A DNA stretch of 64,000 bases. Origin: Pseudomonas costantinii. Lineage in GTDB: Bacteria > Pseudomonadota > Gammaproteobacteria > Pseudomonadales > Pseudomonadaceae. Made by a program: the position numbers and the translations under genes. The first letter of the stretch is position 1, and each line of letters opens with the position of its first letter. Location of the stretch: contig NZ_MDDR01000025.1 in assembly GCF_001870435.1 (NCBI RefSeq), positions 62,001-126,000 of the forward strand. Reading direction: 5' to 3'. Shown in pieces: positions 9,093 through 20,700 of this stretch. The notes under the pieces were generated by a model. The model did not search any database and was not told the origin of the DNA. It was given only the letters and a program-made list of their open reading frames with translations.

Positions 9093-10505
9093 ATGACTGC
9101 TTGCTCCCGCTTTTTCACACTATTGCTCCTTGTTATTTTTATGACGATCCCGGAATTGGCCAATGCCAACCCAGGTCGCGCCGATTTGCTCGGGGTTTAT
9201 CGGCAAGCAGTGGAGCATGATGCGCAGCTGTCTGCCGCACGCCACGATTATCTGGCTCGGCGCGAAGGCGTACCGCAGGCTCGGGCCGGCCTGCTGCCGA
9301 CCCTCAATGCCGGCAGCACGGTGGAGGCGGTGCGATTGCAGCGCGATGAGCCGGGCTTGACCCGCACCCGCAACACCTCGGTGTTCCAAGCGAACCTCAA
9401 TCAACCATTGTTTCGCATCGATCGCTGGTTTCAGCTCGAAGCCGCGCAGGCTGCCGCTTCCCAGGCCGAGCTTGAATTGGGTGCCAAGGAGCAGGGGCTG
9501 GTTCTGACAACGGCTCAGGCGTATTTCGAAACCTTGCGTGCGTTGGATTTATTGGCGGCCTCCAAAGCTGAAGAAGCCGCGCTCAAACGCCAGCAGGCGC
9601 AGGCACAGGCGCGTTTGGACAACGGTGCGTCGAGCATCACCGACGTGTTGGACGCCCAAGCCGCTTACGACAATGCCAATGCCAACCGCAAACTGGCCGA
9701 GCGCAAGGTAGAGGACGCGTATGAGGCGCTGTCGCGTCTGACCAGCCAGGACTATGCCTTGATCGAGGGCATCGAACATCAATTACCGGTACAGCTTCCG
9801 ATCCCCAGTGATCCCAACGCGTGGGTCACTCGCGCGGTGCAGCAGAACCTGGCATTGCAGGCCAGCAGCTACGGGGTAATCGCTGCCGAGCAAACCAACC
9901 TCCAGCGCAAGGCCGGCTATGCGCCAACCGTCGACGCTATCGCGTCTTGGCGTAAGGGCGACAACGACAGTTTCGGTTACAGCAATCCCACCGATTTCGG
10001 CCGCGATGGTTATCGGGGCAGCGTTTCCCAGGGCAGCATTGGCGTCGAGCTGAATATCCCGTTGTACAGCGGTGGCATGACGCGTTCGCAAGTATGTGAG
10101 TCCACCGAGCGCTTGGCTCAAAGTGAAGACGAGCGTGAAGACCGCCGCCGTGAAGTGGTGCTCAACACGCGCAATTTTTACCGTGCGATCAATTCCGATA
10201 TCGAGCAGGTGGCCGCCCGGCGCCAGACGATTCGCTCCAGTCGCGCCTCGGTCAAGGCCAATCAAGTGGGCCGCGACCTGGGCTCGCGCAACACCGCCGA
10301 CGTGCTCAACGCCGAGCGCCAGTTGTACGGCGCTGTGCGTGAATACAACAATGCGCGGTACGACTACATCATCGACACGCTCAAACTCAAACAGGCGGCG
10401 GGGACGCTGAGCCCGGCCGACTTGAGCGATCTGGCCATGTACCTGAACAAGGATTACGACCCGGATCGCGATTTTCTCCCGCCCCAGGAGCGCCAAGCGC
10501 TCTGA
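9093..10505 (+). CDS. TolC-family outer membrane channel of a type I secretion system
   Basis: This is an outer-membrane efflux/secretion channel subunit, expected to trimerise and connect to the HlyD-like adaptor. The 470-aa product has a signal peptide (about residues 1-26, ending ANA) and the two internally related helical halves of the OEP family (for example YLARREGVPQARAGLLPTLN near 45 and YGVIAAEQTNLQRKAGYAPT near 265). The C-terminal motif RDLGSRNTADVLNAERQLYGA is typical of TolC/LapE-type channels. Expression with the downstream ABC gene is plausible, although an AT-rich 117-bp gap (10506-10622) separates them and may hold a promoter. TolC itself is usually elsewhere in pseudomonads, so this is a system-dedicated copy. 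Confidence 0.92.
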   Translation: MTACSRFFTLLLLVIFMTIPELANANPGRADLLGVYRQAVEHDAQLSAARHDYLARREGVPQARAGLLPTLNAGSTVEAVRLQRDEPGLTRTRNTSVFQANLNQPLFRIDRWFQLEAAQAAASQAELELGAKEQGLVLTTAQAYFETLRALDLLAASKAEEAALKRQQAQAQARLDNGASSITDVLDAQAAYDNANANRKLAERKVEDAYEALSRLTSQDYALIEGIEHQLPVQLPIPSDPNAWVTRAVQQNLALQASSYGVIAAEQTNLQRKAGYAPTVDAIASWRKGDNDSFGYSNPTDFGRDGYRGSVSQGSIGVELNIPLYSGGMTRSQVCESTERLAQSEDEREDRRREVVLNTRNFYRAINSDIEQVAARRQTIRSSRASVKANQVGRDLGSRNTADVLNAERQLYGAVREYNNARYDYIIDTLKLKQAAGTLSPADLSDLAMYLNKDYDPDRDFLPPQERQAL

Positions 10506-10622
10506 CCCATGAGATAAATCTCAATAAAGTGATGTCATATTGATTCTAATTGTTTCAAGATTGATATAACCTATTGAAAGGTTTAGGGATTTATTGTCAC
10601 TTCGCGGCATGCATGGAAGCTT

Positions 10623-12761
10623 ATGATTGATCAAGGAAAGGGCGCGGAGCCGCCTGCGCCAGATACCGGTCTCGTGTGTCTGGTGATGCTGGCCAGGTTT
10701 CATTCGGTGGCGGCATCCGCCGAGCAATTGGCCCACGAGTTCGCTCCCGCCAACCAGTCATTCACCCAGCGTGAACTGTTGCTGGCCGCACGCAAGCTGG
10801 GCCTCAAAGCCAAGGCCGTCCGTACCCACATTGATCGCCTTGAGCGCACGCCACTGCCGGCCATAGCGGCCGATCGCGACGGTACGTTCTTTATCATCGC
10901 CAAACTGGATCAGGGCAAAGCGCTGATCCAGGACCCGCGTGCCGAACGCCCGGAAGTCATCAGCTTTGAAGACCTGGCGGCGCGCTGGAGTGGTGAGTTA
11001 CTGCTGGTGCGCTCCGAATCCGGTCTGCCGGGGGAAACTTCGCGCTTTGATTTCACCTGGTTCATTCCTGCCATCGTCAAATACCGCAAGCTGCTCGGCG
11101 AAGTGCTGCTGGTGTCGTTCGCCTTGCAGTTGTTTGCACTGGTCACGCCGTTGTTTTTCCAGGTGGTGATGGACAAAGTCCTGGTCCACCACGGCTTGAC
11201 CACGCTGGATGTGATTGCTGCCGGGCTGCTGGGCATCATGCTGTTCGAGTCGGCTTTGAGCGGTCTGCGCAGCTATGTATTTGCCCACACCGCCAGTCGT
11301 ATCGACGTGGAACTGGGCTCACGCCTGTTTCGGCATTTGATCAACCTGCCGCTGGCGTATTTCCAGGCGCGACGTGTGGGTGATTCAGTAGCCCGGGTAC
11401 GCGAACTGGAAAACATCCGCAGCTTCCTTACCGGCAACGCCATCACCCTGTTGCTCGATGTGCTGTTCTCCGTGGTGTTCGTGCTGGTGATGTTCTACTA
11501 CAGCGGCTGGCTCACCCTGATCGTGTTGTTGTCGTTGCCGCTGTACGTGCTGGTTTCGCTGTTCATCACGCCGTTGCTGCGGGCACGCCTGCAAGACAGC
11601 TTCACGCGAGGCGCCGAGAACCAGGCATTCCTGGTGGAGACCGTCAACGGCATCGACACCGTGAAGTCCATGGCCGTCGAGCCTCAGGCTATCCGCAAGT
11701 GGGACAACCAGATGGCGGCCTACGTCGCCGCCGGTTTCAAGACCCAGACCCTGTCCACCCTCGCCAATGAAAGCGTGGGCCTGATCGGCAAACTGGTGAC
11801 GGTCGCCACCCTGTGGCTGGGTGCACGGTTGGTGATCGATGGGCAATTGTCGGTAGGCGAATTGATCGCCTTCAACATGCTGGCCGGTCGCGTCAGCGGC
11901 CCGATCATGCGCCTGGCGCAGCTGTGGACCAGCTTTCAGCAGACCGGCGTGTCGGTGCAGCGTCTGGGCGACATTCTCAACACCCGCACTGAGTTGTCCC
12001 AGGCCACCCGCAGTGCGCTGCCGCCGCTCAGAGGCCAGATCGAATTCGACCAAGTGCATTTCCGTTATCGCGCCGATGGCTCCGAGGTGCTGCGCGGTGT
12101 GAGCTTGCACATTGCCGCGGGTGAGGTGATCGGTGTGGTCGGGCGTTCCGGCTCCGGCAAAAGCACCCTGACTCGGTTGCTACAGCGCTTGTACGTGCCC
12201 GAGCGGGGTCGGGTGCTGGTCGATGGCATGGACCTGGCCCTGGCCGACGTTTCCTCGTTGCGACGCCAGATTGGTGTGGTGCTTCAGGACAACATGCTGT
12301 TCAACCGCAGCATCCGCGAGAACATCGCCCTGAGTGATCCGGGGGCGCCCCTCGAAGCCGTGATGCACGCGGCGCGCATGGCCGGTGCCCATGAGTTCAT
12401 CCTGGAGTTACCGGAAGGCTACGACACCATGGTCGGCGAGCACGGCACCTCGCTGTCCGGTGGTCAGCGCCAACGCGTGGCGATTGCCCGAGCCTTGATC
12501 GGCAACCCGCGCATCCTGATTTTTGATGAGGCCACCAGCGCGTTGGACTACGAGTCCGAACGCATCATCCAGCAGAACATGCAGAGCATCTGCGCGGGGC
12601 GCACGGTGATCATCATTGCGCACCGGTTGTCTGCGGTGCGCGACGCCCATCGCATTCTGGTGGTCGACCGCGGGCAAATCGTCGAGCAGGGCAGCCATGC
12701 CGAATTGCTCACTCACCAGGCGGGGCACTACTCGCGCCTGCACCGCATGCAACAAGGCTGA
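10623..12761 (+). CDS. Type I secretion ABC transporter (HlyB-like, permease-ATPase)
   Basis: This is the inner-membrane exporter of a type I secretion system. The 712-aa product has an N-terminal C39-like domain (about residues 5-135) in which the position of the peptidase Cys reads D-T-G rather than E-C-G. It is therefore likely a non-cleaving C39-like domain as in HlyB. Next come six transmembrane helices (about 150-440) and a nucleotide-binding domain with Walker A GRSGSGKST, signature LSGGQRQRVAIARAL and Walker B ILIFDEATSALD. RTX substrates with C-terminal signals are the usual cargo of this subtype. It is followed by the HlyD-like gene after 48 bp. Confidence 0.94.
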   Translation: MIDQGKGAEPPAPDTGLVCLVMLARFHSVAASAEQLAHEFAPANQSFTQRELLLAARKLGLKAKAVRTHIDRLERTPLPAIAADRDGTFFIIAKLDQGKALIQDPRAERPEVISFEDLAARWSGELLLVRSESGLPGETSRFDFTWFIPAIVKYRKLLGEVLLVSFALQLFALVTPLFFQVVMDKVLVHHGLTTLDVIAAGLLGIMLFESALSGLRSYVFAHTASRIDVELGSRLFRHLINLPLAYFQARRVGDSVARVRELENIRSFLTGNAITLLLDVLFSVVFVLVMFYYSGWLTLIVLLSLPLYVLVSLFITPLLRARLQDSFTRGAENQAFLVETVNGIDTVKSMAVEPQAIRKWDNQMAAYVAAGFKTQTLSTLANESVGLIGKLVTVATLWLGARLVIDGQLSVGELIAFNMLAGRVSGPIMRLAQLWTSFQQTGVSVQRLGDILNTRTELSQATRSALPPLRGQIEFDQVHFRYRADGSEVLRGVSLHIAAGEVIGVVGRSGSGKSTLTRLLQRLYVPERGRVLVDGMDLALADVSSLRRQIGVVLQDNMLFNRSIRENIALSDPGAPLEAVMHAARMAGAHEFILELPEGYDTMVGEHGTSLSGGQRQRVAIARALIGNPRILIFDEATSALDYESERIIQQNMQSICAGRTVIIIAHRLSAVRDAHRILVVDRGQIVEQGSHAELLTHQAGHYSRLHRMQQG

Positions 12762-12809
12762 GCGCCGCCCTGGCCTCAACCGTATTTCGGATTCAAGGAT
12801 TGATGTCCC

Positions 12810-14225
12810 ATGAGCGCAACGCCTTCGTTAATGCAGCGTTATCGTCACGCCTGGCGCGCGTCCTGGCGCCAGCGCAAGCAGATGGACAGCGTCCCGCGTC
12901 TGCCCCATGAAGCGCAGTTTCTGCCCGCTGCGCTGGAATTACAGGACACGCCCGTGCACCCGGCGCCGAGAATTTTCATCTGGAGCATCCTGGGCTTCGC
13001 GGTATTGGCGTTGCTGTGGGCGTGCCTGGGCAAGATCGAAGTGGTGGCGGTGGCGTCCGGCAAAGTGGTGGCAAGCGGCAAGACCAAGTTGATTCAGTCC
13101 AGTGAAACGGCCGTGGTCAGGGCGATTCATGTCAACGATGGCCAGCGCGTGAACGCCGGTGAGTTGCTGGTCGAGCTGGACCCGACGGCGGCGGACGCAG
13201 ACATCCGGCGCATCCAGAGCGATCTGCTGGCTGCACGCATCGACGGCGCACGCAGTGCCGCTATGCTGGAGGCGATCAACCTGCGCAAAGCCCCGGCCTC
13301 GCTGATCGGCGCCATTGCCGGTGCCGACCCACAGCAGGTGCTCAGCGCCGAGCGCTGGCTGCAAGGTCAGTATCAGGAATACCGCAGCAGCCTGGAGCTG
13401 GTCGACGCGGAGATCCAGCAGCGCAACGCCGAAATCCAGTCAGCCCAGGCTCAGGTCGCCAGCCTCAGGCAGACCGTGCCGATTGCCACGCAACTGGCCG
13501 AAGACTACCAGCGCCTGCTGGCTCAACAGTATGTCGCCCGCCACGAGTACTTGGAAAAAGAGCAGGCCCGCCTCGACCTGCTGCGTCAATTGAGCGTGCA
13601 GCAGGCCAGCGTCCTGCAATCCACCGCGGCCCAGGGCGAAGCGCGGCGGCGTCGTGAAGGTGTGGTGGCGCAGAACCGCCGCGCCATGCTCGACCTGCAG
13701 CAGCAAGCCAATCAGAAGGCCGCGAGCCTGACCGAAGAATTGGCAAAGGCCCGCTACCAGGAAACCCTCACCAGTCTGATTGCTCCGGTGGACGGCACCG
13801 TGCAGCAGTTGGCGATCCATACCGTGGGCGGCGTGGTCACCCCGGCCCAGCCGCTGATGGTCATTGTGCCCGCGGATCAACCGGTGGAAGTGGAGGCCAT
13901 GCTGGAAAACAAAGATGTCGGCTTCGTGCACAGCGGCCAGCCGGTCACGGTCAAGATCGAGACCTTCACCTTCACCAAATACGGCACGGTCGATGGCGAA
14001 GTGCTGAGTGTGTCCAGCGATGCTATCGAAGACGAAAAACGCGGGTTGATTTACAGCAGCCGAATCCGTTTGAACACTGACCATTTACAGGTGAACGGCC
14101 AGCGCGTGGCACTTTCTCCAGGCATGTCGGTGACGGCGGAAGTGAAGACCGATCAGCGACGGGTGATCGAGTACTTCCTCAGTCCATTGCAGCAGCATAT
14201 GAGCGAAAGCTTGCATGAGCGTTGA
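12810..14225 (+). CDS. HlyD-family type I secretion periplasmic adaptor
   Basis: This membrane fusion protein bridges the ABC exporter and the TolC-like channel. The 471-aa product has a cytosolic N-terminus, one membrane helix (about residues 52-72, IFIWSILGFAVLALLWACLG), a lipoyl half-motif (VVRAIHVNDGQRVNAGELLVELDP, about 107-130), long helical hairpins (about 150-310), the second lipoyl half (TSLIAPVDGTVQQLAIHTVG) and a beta-barrel region ending near TAEVKTDQRRVIEYFLSPL, the HlyD C-terminal signature. Confidence 0.94.
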   Translation: MSATPSLMQRYRHAWRASWRQRKQMDSVPRLPHEAQFLPAALELQDTPVHPAPRIFIWSILGFAVLALLWACLGKIEVVAVASGKVVASGKTKLIQSSETAVVRAIHVNDGQRVNAGELLVELDPTAADADIRRIQSDLLAARIDGARSAAMLEAINLRKAPASLIGAIAGADPQQVLSAERWLQGQYQEYRSSLELVDAEIQQRNAEIQSAQAQVASLRQTVPIATQLAEDYQRLLAQQYVARHEYLEKEQARLDLLRQLSVQQASVLQSTAAQGEARRRREGVVAQNRRAMLDLQQQANQKAASLTEELAKARYQETLTSLIAPVDGTVQQLAIHTVGGVVTPAQPLMVIVPADQPVEVEAMLENKDVGFVHSGQPVTVKIETFTFTKYGTVDGEVLSVSSDAIEDEKRGLIYSSRIRLNTDHLQVNGQRVALSPGMSVTAEVKTDQRRVIEYFLSPLQQHMSESLHER

Positions 14226-14258
14226 GTCAGTCGGGTTCTTCAAGTCAGTAGGTCAGTC

Positions 14259-14735
14259 ATGAATATCAGGATGGGTGGATTGAAAATTTTCGGCTGGTTG
14301 AAAGTCATATTGATGTTTGTTGGCGCTCTGGCGCTGTTGAAGTATGGCGCGGTCAAGCTGTTGTCACTTGATTTTGACTCGGATGATGATGTGGCAACTG
14401 TGCTCTCAAAATCTCCCGATGGAAGGTTCACGGCGGCCACTGTTACCCGTGCAGGAGGCGGCGCGATAGCGCCGTTTTGCTCCGACAGCATTTTTGTATT
14501 TAACAGCTTGCAAACCATCGATGAAGTGATTGCGCAGCCTGAATACGAAGTCTACTCCGCTGAGTGCGATGTCTTTTTTGATCATGATGCGTCGCCGAAA
14601 GTGCGCTGGGATTCTGAGAACACACTACAGATCGACTTTGCAATCGGTGCCACGCGCACTGCAGCTCGAGATGCGAAGTTGCGTGCTTCGGATGCGTCCG
14701 GAAAGGTCCGGATCAGCTTTTCGGCGTATCGCTAG
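14259..14735 (+). CDS. Small membrane-anchored protein of unknown function
   Basis: I do not recognise this 158-aa protein. It has one hydrophobic N-terminal segment (about residues 12-32, WLKVILMFVGALALLKYGAV) that could be an inner-membrane anchor or an uncleaved signal, then a polar domain with two Cys residues and acidic stretches (DFDSDDD, DVFFDHDASP). It sits between the exporter genes and the RTX protein gene in the same direction, and looks less GC-rich than its neighbours. It could assist, inhibit or protect against the RTX protease, but that is inference from position only. Confidence 0.75.
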   Translation: MNIRMGGLKIFGWLKVILMFVGALALLKYGAVKLLSLDFDSDDDVATVLSKSPDGRFTAATVTRAGGGAIAPFCSDSIFVFNSLQTIDEVIAQPEYEVYSAECDVFFDHDASPKVRWDSENTLQIDFAIGATRTAARDAKLRASDASGKVRISFSAYR

Positions 14736-14795
14736 AAAGGGAATGTTCGAATTTCTTCTTGAATAGGCAAGAGAAATTAAAAGTAAGGGAAGCAC

Positions 14796-17700
14796 GTGGC
14801 GAAACTGACGTTGATGCAGGAGCAATTTGGTAAGGACCGTTTTGATGTCTTGACCAAGGATGGGAAGCTCGTAGCTGCGAAATGGCTGAATGACGGACTT
14901 GGCAGCTATGTCATGGACCCGCAGACGGATCGGCCGTACGTGGTGCCGGCGGATTACGACATGAACGCTTCGATTGAGCAGTTCAAAAAAATCCGCGCTG
15001 AGTATGATGGGTCGCTGACCAGTACGCGTGTCAGTCTCTACAAAGATATTTATGAAACGTTCCGACAAAGTGGTGTTGGGGACCTTCAGCGCTCCTATAA
15101 CGGTGAGTCACATGCAACCGGAGCGGACTTTGTTCCCAGCTTTACCAATGCGGCTTCTTTTAACTTTGGTTTGATCTCGACCGTATTGGGGCTGACCGAG
15201 ACGGAAGTGATTGGCGGCGGCGGCCTTTATAACTTGTATAAATCCTTCCGCCCCGGTGGTCAGAATATCAAGACCGAAGGCGAGTGGTGGAACAACGAGC
15301 CCAACGTCATATCGATCAAAACAGGGATGTCGATCATTCATCCTGATCGAGACGGACAACCACTGATTGACCAGGGCGGCCCCGCCTGGGTAGCTCCGCC
15401 AAGTGTGCTGAACATTGAAATCAACCCCGATCCCCAAGCGAATCGCCAGGTTCAACTTGAGAACCAGCTCGCCCGTGACGCGATGAATGGTTATATCAAC
15501 AACGCGGCGACACATAAGATCTTTACCCTTGAGGGCATTCTCAACAAAACCGATTTCGTCTCCACCCAAATGGCGAGTCTGGCTTCTGGCGGTATTCGCC
15601 CGGGTGAAATGCAGCTTGATCCCAATGCGCGCCCCAACAGCTACCTGTCGCAGTTCTACCCGGCTCCCGACGCGACCAAACCGGATTTCAGCCTGCGCAG
15701 CGCCGTGACCCTCAATGGGCTGTCGGCGATGTCGACATTCAACACCTACGTTGACCCGCTGTTGCTGGACCTGACCGGCAATGGCGTGCACATGACCGAC
15801 ATCCGTGACGGCGTGTTGTTCGATACCGACCACAGTGGCACGGTCAAGCGCACCGGCTGGGCGGATCGCACCACCGGTATGCTGGTAATTGACGACGGCA
15901 GCGGCCAGGTCAAAGACGTCAGCCAGATGTTCTCTGAGTACTACGGCGGCAAGGTTGGCGCTAACGGTGTTGCGGGTGAAGCGCGGTTCAAGGATGGCTT
16001 TGCAGCGCTCGCCAGCGAGGATGCAAACAAAGACGGGGTGATCGATCAGAACGATCCGATCTGGAGCAAGCTGCGTGTCTGGGTTGACGGTACGCATGAT
16101 GCGAAAGTGGATGCCGGTGAACTGAAAACCCTGGCCGAGCTGGGTATTACTCAAATAAACGTGCGCGCCACGACGGCTCCTCAGGGCGTTGAACGTGACG
16201 GCAACCGTGTGCTTGCCACCGGTTCCTTCACCATCAATGGCAAAAGCCAGGAAGCGCTGGCGGTGGACTTCCTCGGCGATCCGGTCAGCAATACGTTGAA
16301 TCAACAGGGGACAGGCACGCGAGTGACCTCGACCACCAGTGGGGCAAACAGCAAAACCACCATTGCTTACGCCAGCCAGAGCACCACCGGGGAAACCCTG
16401 GATGCGGCAAAACTGGGCGTGAACAATGTCTATGGCGGCGCCGGTAATGACACCTTGATCGCTGCCGCTACCGGCAGCTGGCTCGTCGGTGGCGCCGGCA
16501 GCAACACGTATCTCGGCGGTCAGGGTGACGACGTCTTTGTCATCAGTGCCTCGGACGACACCAGAAACATCCGCGGCAATGGCGGACGAGATACCGCCAT
16601 TATTGTGGGTTCGCAGGATGTGTTTCTGAACATGGCTCAGGCCGGGCTTACCGTCGCCGAAGGCGGTGGTGGCAACGATGTCATCATGAGCGGCGGCACC
16701 GGCAGCGCCTTCATCAAAGGCGGCTCGGGCAACGCGACACTGGTGGGCGGCGGCGGCAACGATGTGCTGGTCGGCGGCACCGGCCACAACACCATCATCG
16801 GTGGCAGCGGCAAAGCGGTGATTTATGCCGGGCCGCAAGGCGACACCATTTACGCCTCCGAAGGCGGCAGCATCATCCATGCCGGTGGCGGTGCCGATAA
16901 AATCTACGGCGGCGCCGGCAACGACGTGATCGAAGTCGGCCACGGCAACGCAAGCATCGACGGCGACGGCGGGGTCAACCTGGTCACGCTGCACGGCAAC
17001 CATGGCGACTACCGCATCACTCGCACCGCCACGGGTTATGAAGTGGCCGACAAGGTCGCCGGTCGCGACGGCACAGTGACGTTGCGCAATATCCAGAAAC
17101 TCAACTTCTCGGACATCTCCGCCGTTGACCTGCAAACCCCCAATGCCATGCCGGTGGCCGATGTACTCACGGTGGACAAGGCCGGCAAGGCGTTCGATCG
17201 CACCCAGGCGCACCTGATCAGCGCCGAGGCTTTACTGGCCAACGATCAGCGCCTCAATAGCCAGGGCGCGCTGCATATCGCTAACGTCGGTGACGCGGTT
17301 GGCGGCACGGTCAGCCTCACCGCCCAAGGCGATGTGCTGTTCACCCCGGACAAGCATTACGACGGCCTGATCAGCTTCAAGTACGGCGTGGCCGATGCGG
17401 CTGGCAACCTGTCGGCGTCGGTAGTCGACCTGGGCAGTGGCCAGAGCGCGCCGATGCGTGCAGGTGTGACCTTGCTCACGCCTGAAGTGCCGCTTGATCC
17501 GCTGGCGGCGCAGGAATGGTATTTGAGCGACACCCACGTGCTGCCGGTGTGGAAGGATTACACCGGTAAAGGTGTGCGCATCGGCCAGTTCGAGCCGGGG
17601 GGCGAGTTCGCCACCGCACCGGAGATCTTCGACACCACGCACCCGGACCTGGCACCGAATATCGATCAGGCCTGGCTGCAAACGCAAAAAACCAACGGCA

Positions 17701-20700
17701 CCTTGCCGGGCCTGGTGTCCAACCACGCGACAATGGTGGCGGGGGTGATGGTCGGGGCAAAGAACGGCATCGGCGGCGTCGGCGTGGCCTATGACGCGAA
17801 ACTCGGTGGTTATTACCTGGCCGGCAAAGGCGATGATCTGACCGGGTTGGGGCATATGGTCAGTTTCGACATCGCCAACAACAGCTGGGGTTTTACCAAC
17901 GACTTCGCGCTGAGCAGTTTTCAGGACGGCACGATTAACACCGCGGCGGCTCTGAGCATGAATGCCCAGTACGCGGCCAGTAACGGTCGCGGCGGCCTGG
18001 GCACGATCATCGTGGCAGCGGGCGGCAACAGCCGGGCCTCGGGTGGCAATGCCCAAGGTTCGTTGACCAACAACAACCGCTTCTCGGTGGAAGTCGGCGC
18101 GATCAATGCACAGGGCGATTTGTCGACCTTGCAGATCGGTTCGTCGCCGTTCTCCAACCCAGGCGCCAGCTTGCTGGTGTCGGCACCGGGCAGCAATGTG
18201 GTATCCACCAGCCACATGCTGGAAACCGAACGCGGTTCCACCTTCGGTAACGACTACACCAGCATGCAAGGCACCAGCTTTGCCGCGCCGATTGTGTCCG
18301 GCATCGTTGCGCTGATGCTCGAAGCCAACCCCAACCTGGGCTACCGCGACGTGCAGCAGATCCTCGCGTTGTCGGCGCGCAAGATCAACGACCCGTCCAC
18401 CCAGTGGACCGATAACGCCGCGCATGCCTGGAACGGCGGCGGTCTGCATACCAGCAACGACTACGGTTTCGGTGAAGTCGATGCGCGTGCGGCGGTGCGC
18501 CTGTCCGAGGCCTGGATGACCCAGAGCGTCGGCGCCAATGAGTATGTTTACAGCGCCTCCAGCGGGGCGCTCGGCAAGCCGTTGGCGGCGGGTGCAACGC
18601 TGACGTCGTCCATCGCGATGAACGCCGGGCTGAACGTCGAACACGTCGAAATCGACTTCGATGCCACGGTCGGCCGCCTGGGCGATCTGACCCTCAAGCT
18701 GATTTCGCCGGATGGCACGCAAAGCGTGTTGCTCAACCGTCAGGGCAAAGTGCCGGACGGCATGGCGGGCGCCAGCGCGGCGGATGTCGGCAGTACGCGG
18801 TCCGGCTCGTTCAAATACACCTTCATGTCGACCCATGATTTTGGGGAGCGCTCGGCGGGCAACTGGACGTTGCAGGTCACGGACGCAGCATCCGGTCTGC
18901 CGGTGACGCTCAACAATTGGTCGCTGCGTTTATACGGCAGCAAGGCCAGCGCGGACGACACTTACTTCTACACCGACGAATACGTCAAGGCGGTGCTGGG
19001 CAACGCCGGCCGTGCAGTGCTGGACGATGCCGTCAACGGCGTGGCGGGTGGGCGCAATACGCTCAACGCGGCGGCGGTGTCGGGGGATACGTCGGTCAAC
19101 CTGCTGACCGGTGTCGCCAGTATCGGCGGTGCCGCGCTGACGGTGAAAAACCCGTCGAGCATCCAGAACATCGTCACCGGTGATGGCAATGACACGCTGG
19201 TGGCGGGTAACAACGATGCGTTACTCGACGGTGGTCGTGGCAACAACACCCTGACCGGCGGCGCGGGCAAGGACTTCTTTGTGGTGCATCGCCGGGATGC
19301 CGGCAACGATACCATCACCAACTTTGAAGCGGCCCGTGGCGAGATCGTCGACTTGGTAGGGTTTGCCGGCAAGAAGTTTGCCGATCTGCAACTGACCCAA
19401 CAGGGCGCGGACGTCAAAGTCGATCTGGGCAAGGGCCAGAGCATTGTGCTCAAGAACCAGGCCGTCGCCGGTCTCACGGCGGCGAACTTCAAGTTCCAGG
19501 ACAGCTTTGTGGCACCTACGGCCTACGTCAACAGCGACGCCTCGGCGGCCAAGCCGCAGGAAGGCTTGGGCACCGTGGTGCTCAACGGTGGCGCCAAAGG
19601 CGTGATGTATTCCAGCGATGCCCAAGGTAAAAACGTGGCGTCGTTGAGCGGTACGGTCTACAGCCATGACAGCGCGACCTCGGATGTCTTCGTGGTGGCG
19701 GCGCAAACCGGCGTCACGGACTACAGCAATGCGTTGCGTGGCTTTCGCCATGGCATCGACAAGATCGACTTGCGCCAGACCGGTGTCACCGACTTCAGCC
19801 AACTGACGGTCGAACACAAAAACCGCGCCACGATCAACAATCTTGCGCAGATCCATGGGGTGTACGTCACGCGCAACGACTCCAACACCAAGTTACTGTA
19901 CCTGGATGCATTGGATGTGGCACAGGTGACGGCGTCGGACTTCATCTTCGCCGACCATGCGCCGGCGGTGGTCGCGCCGGTCGGGCCTGTGGTTGATCAT
20001 CCGAATGTCGACAAACCGGTGGTCGTGGGGCCGCTGCCGCCGATTGATCTGCACCCGAGCATCACCATTCCTGACCCGATTGTGGTGCCGCCGATCACGA
20101 TTCCGGACTTTAAAGTCCCGGAACACAAAACCCTGGAGCAGATCCTGGCGGAGCGGGGCATCGATCTGAACCCGAAAGTGCCTGAACACAAAACCATCGA
20201 GCAGATTCTCGCCGAGCGCGGCGTTGGCTCACTGGAACCGACCACGCGGCCGGACATTGGCACAGTAGGGCGCACACCGATTGATATCCCGAGCCCACGA
20301 CCGATTCTGATCCCGGACATTCCAGCGGTGGATATCACCCATCGTGACCTGAATATCCCGACGCGCACGCCGGTGGATATCTCCTTCGAATCGGCCCGCG
20401 ACCGCATTCTGGGGCGCACGCCGACGACGGTGGACCCGGCTGGCGACCCGAATGTCATGACGATCAAAGGCTTCTTTGCCGACGATGTCACCCTGGGCGA
20501 CGAGAGCAAGACCCTCAACATCGAAGCCTCGAATGTCAAAGTGGTCGCCGGCAACGGGGACAACACCGTGAATGTGACCGGCCGCCGCGGCGATATCAGC
20601 CTGGGTAACGGGCATAACGTGGTAACCGGTGACATCGACAAGCTGACTGTAGGCCACGGCAACAACACGATTACCGACTCCGGCTCGTTCACCACGGTGA

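Noticed and set aside
15108..17213. 701-codon open frame on - opposite the RTX gene
   Set aside because: Shadow of the RTX coding frame; no domain, and composition typical of antisense frames.
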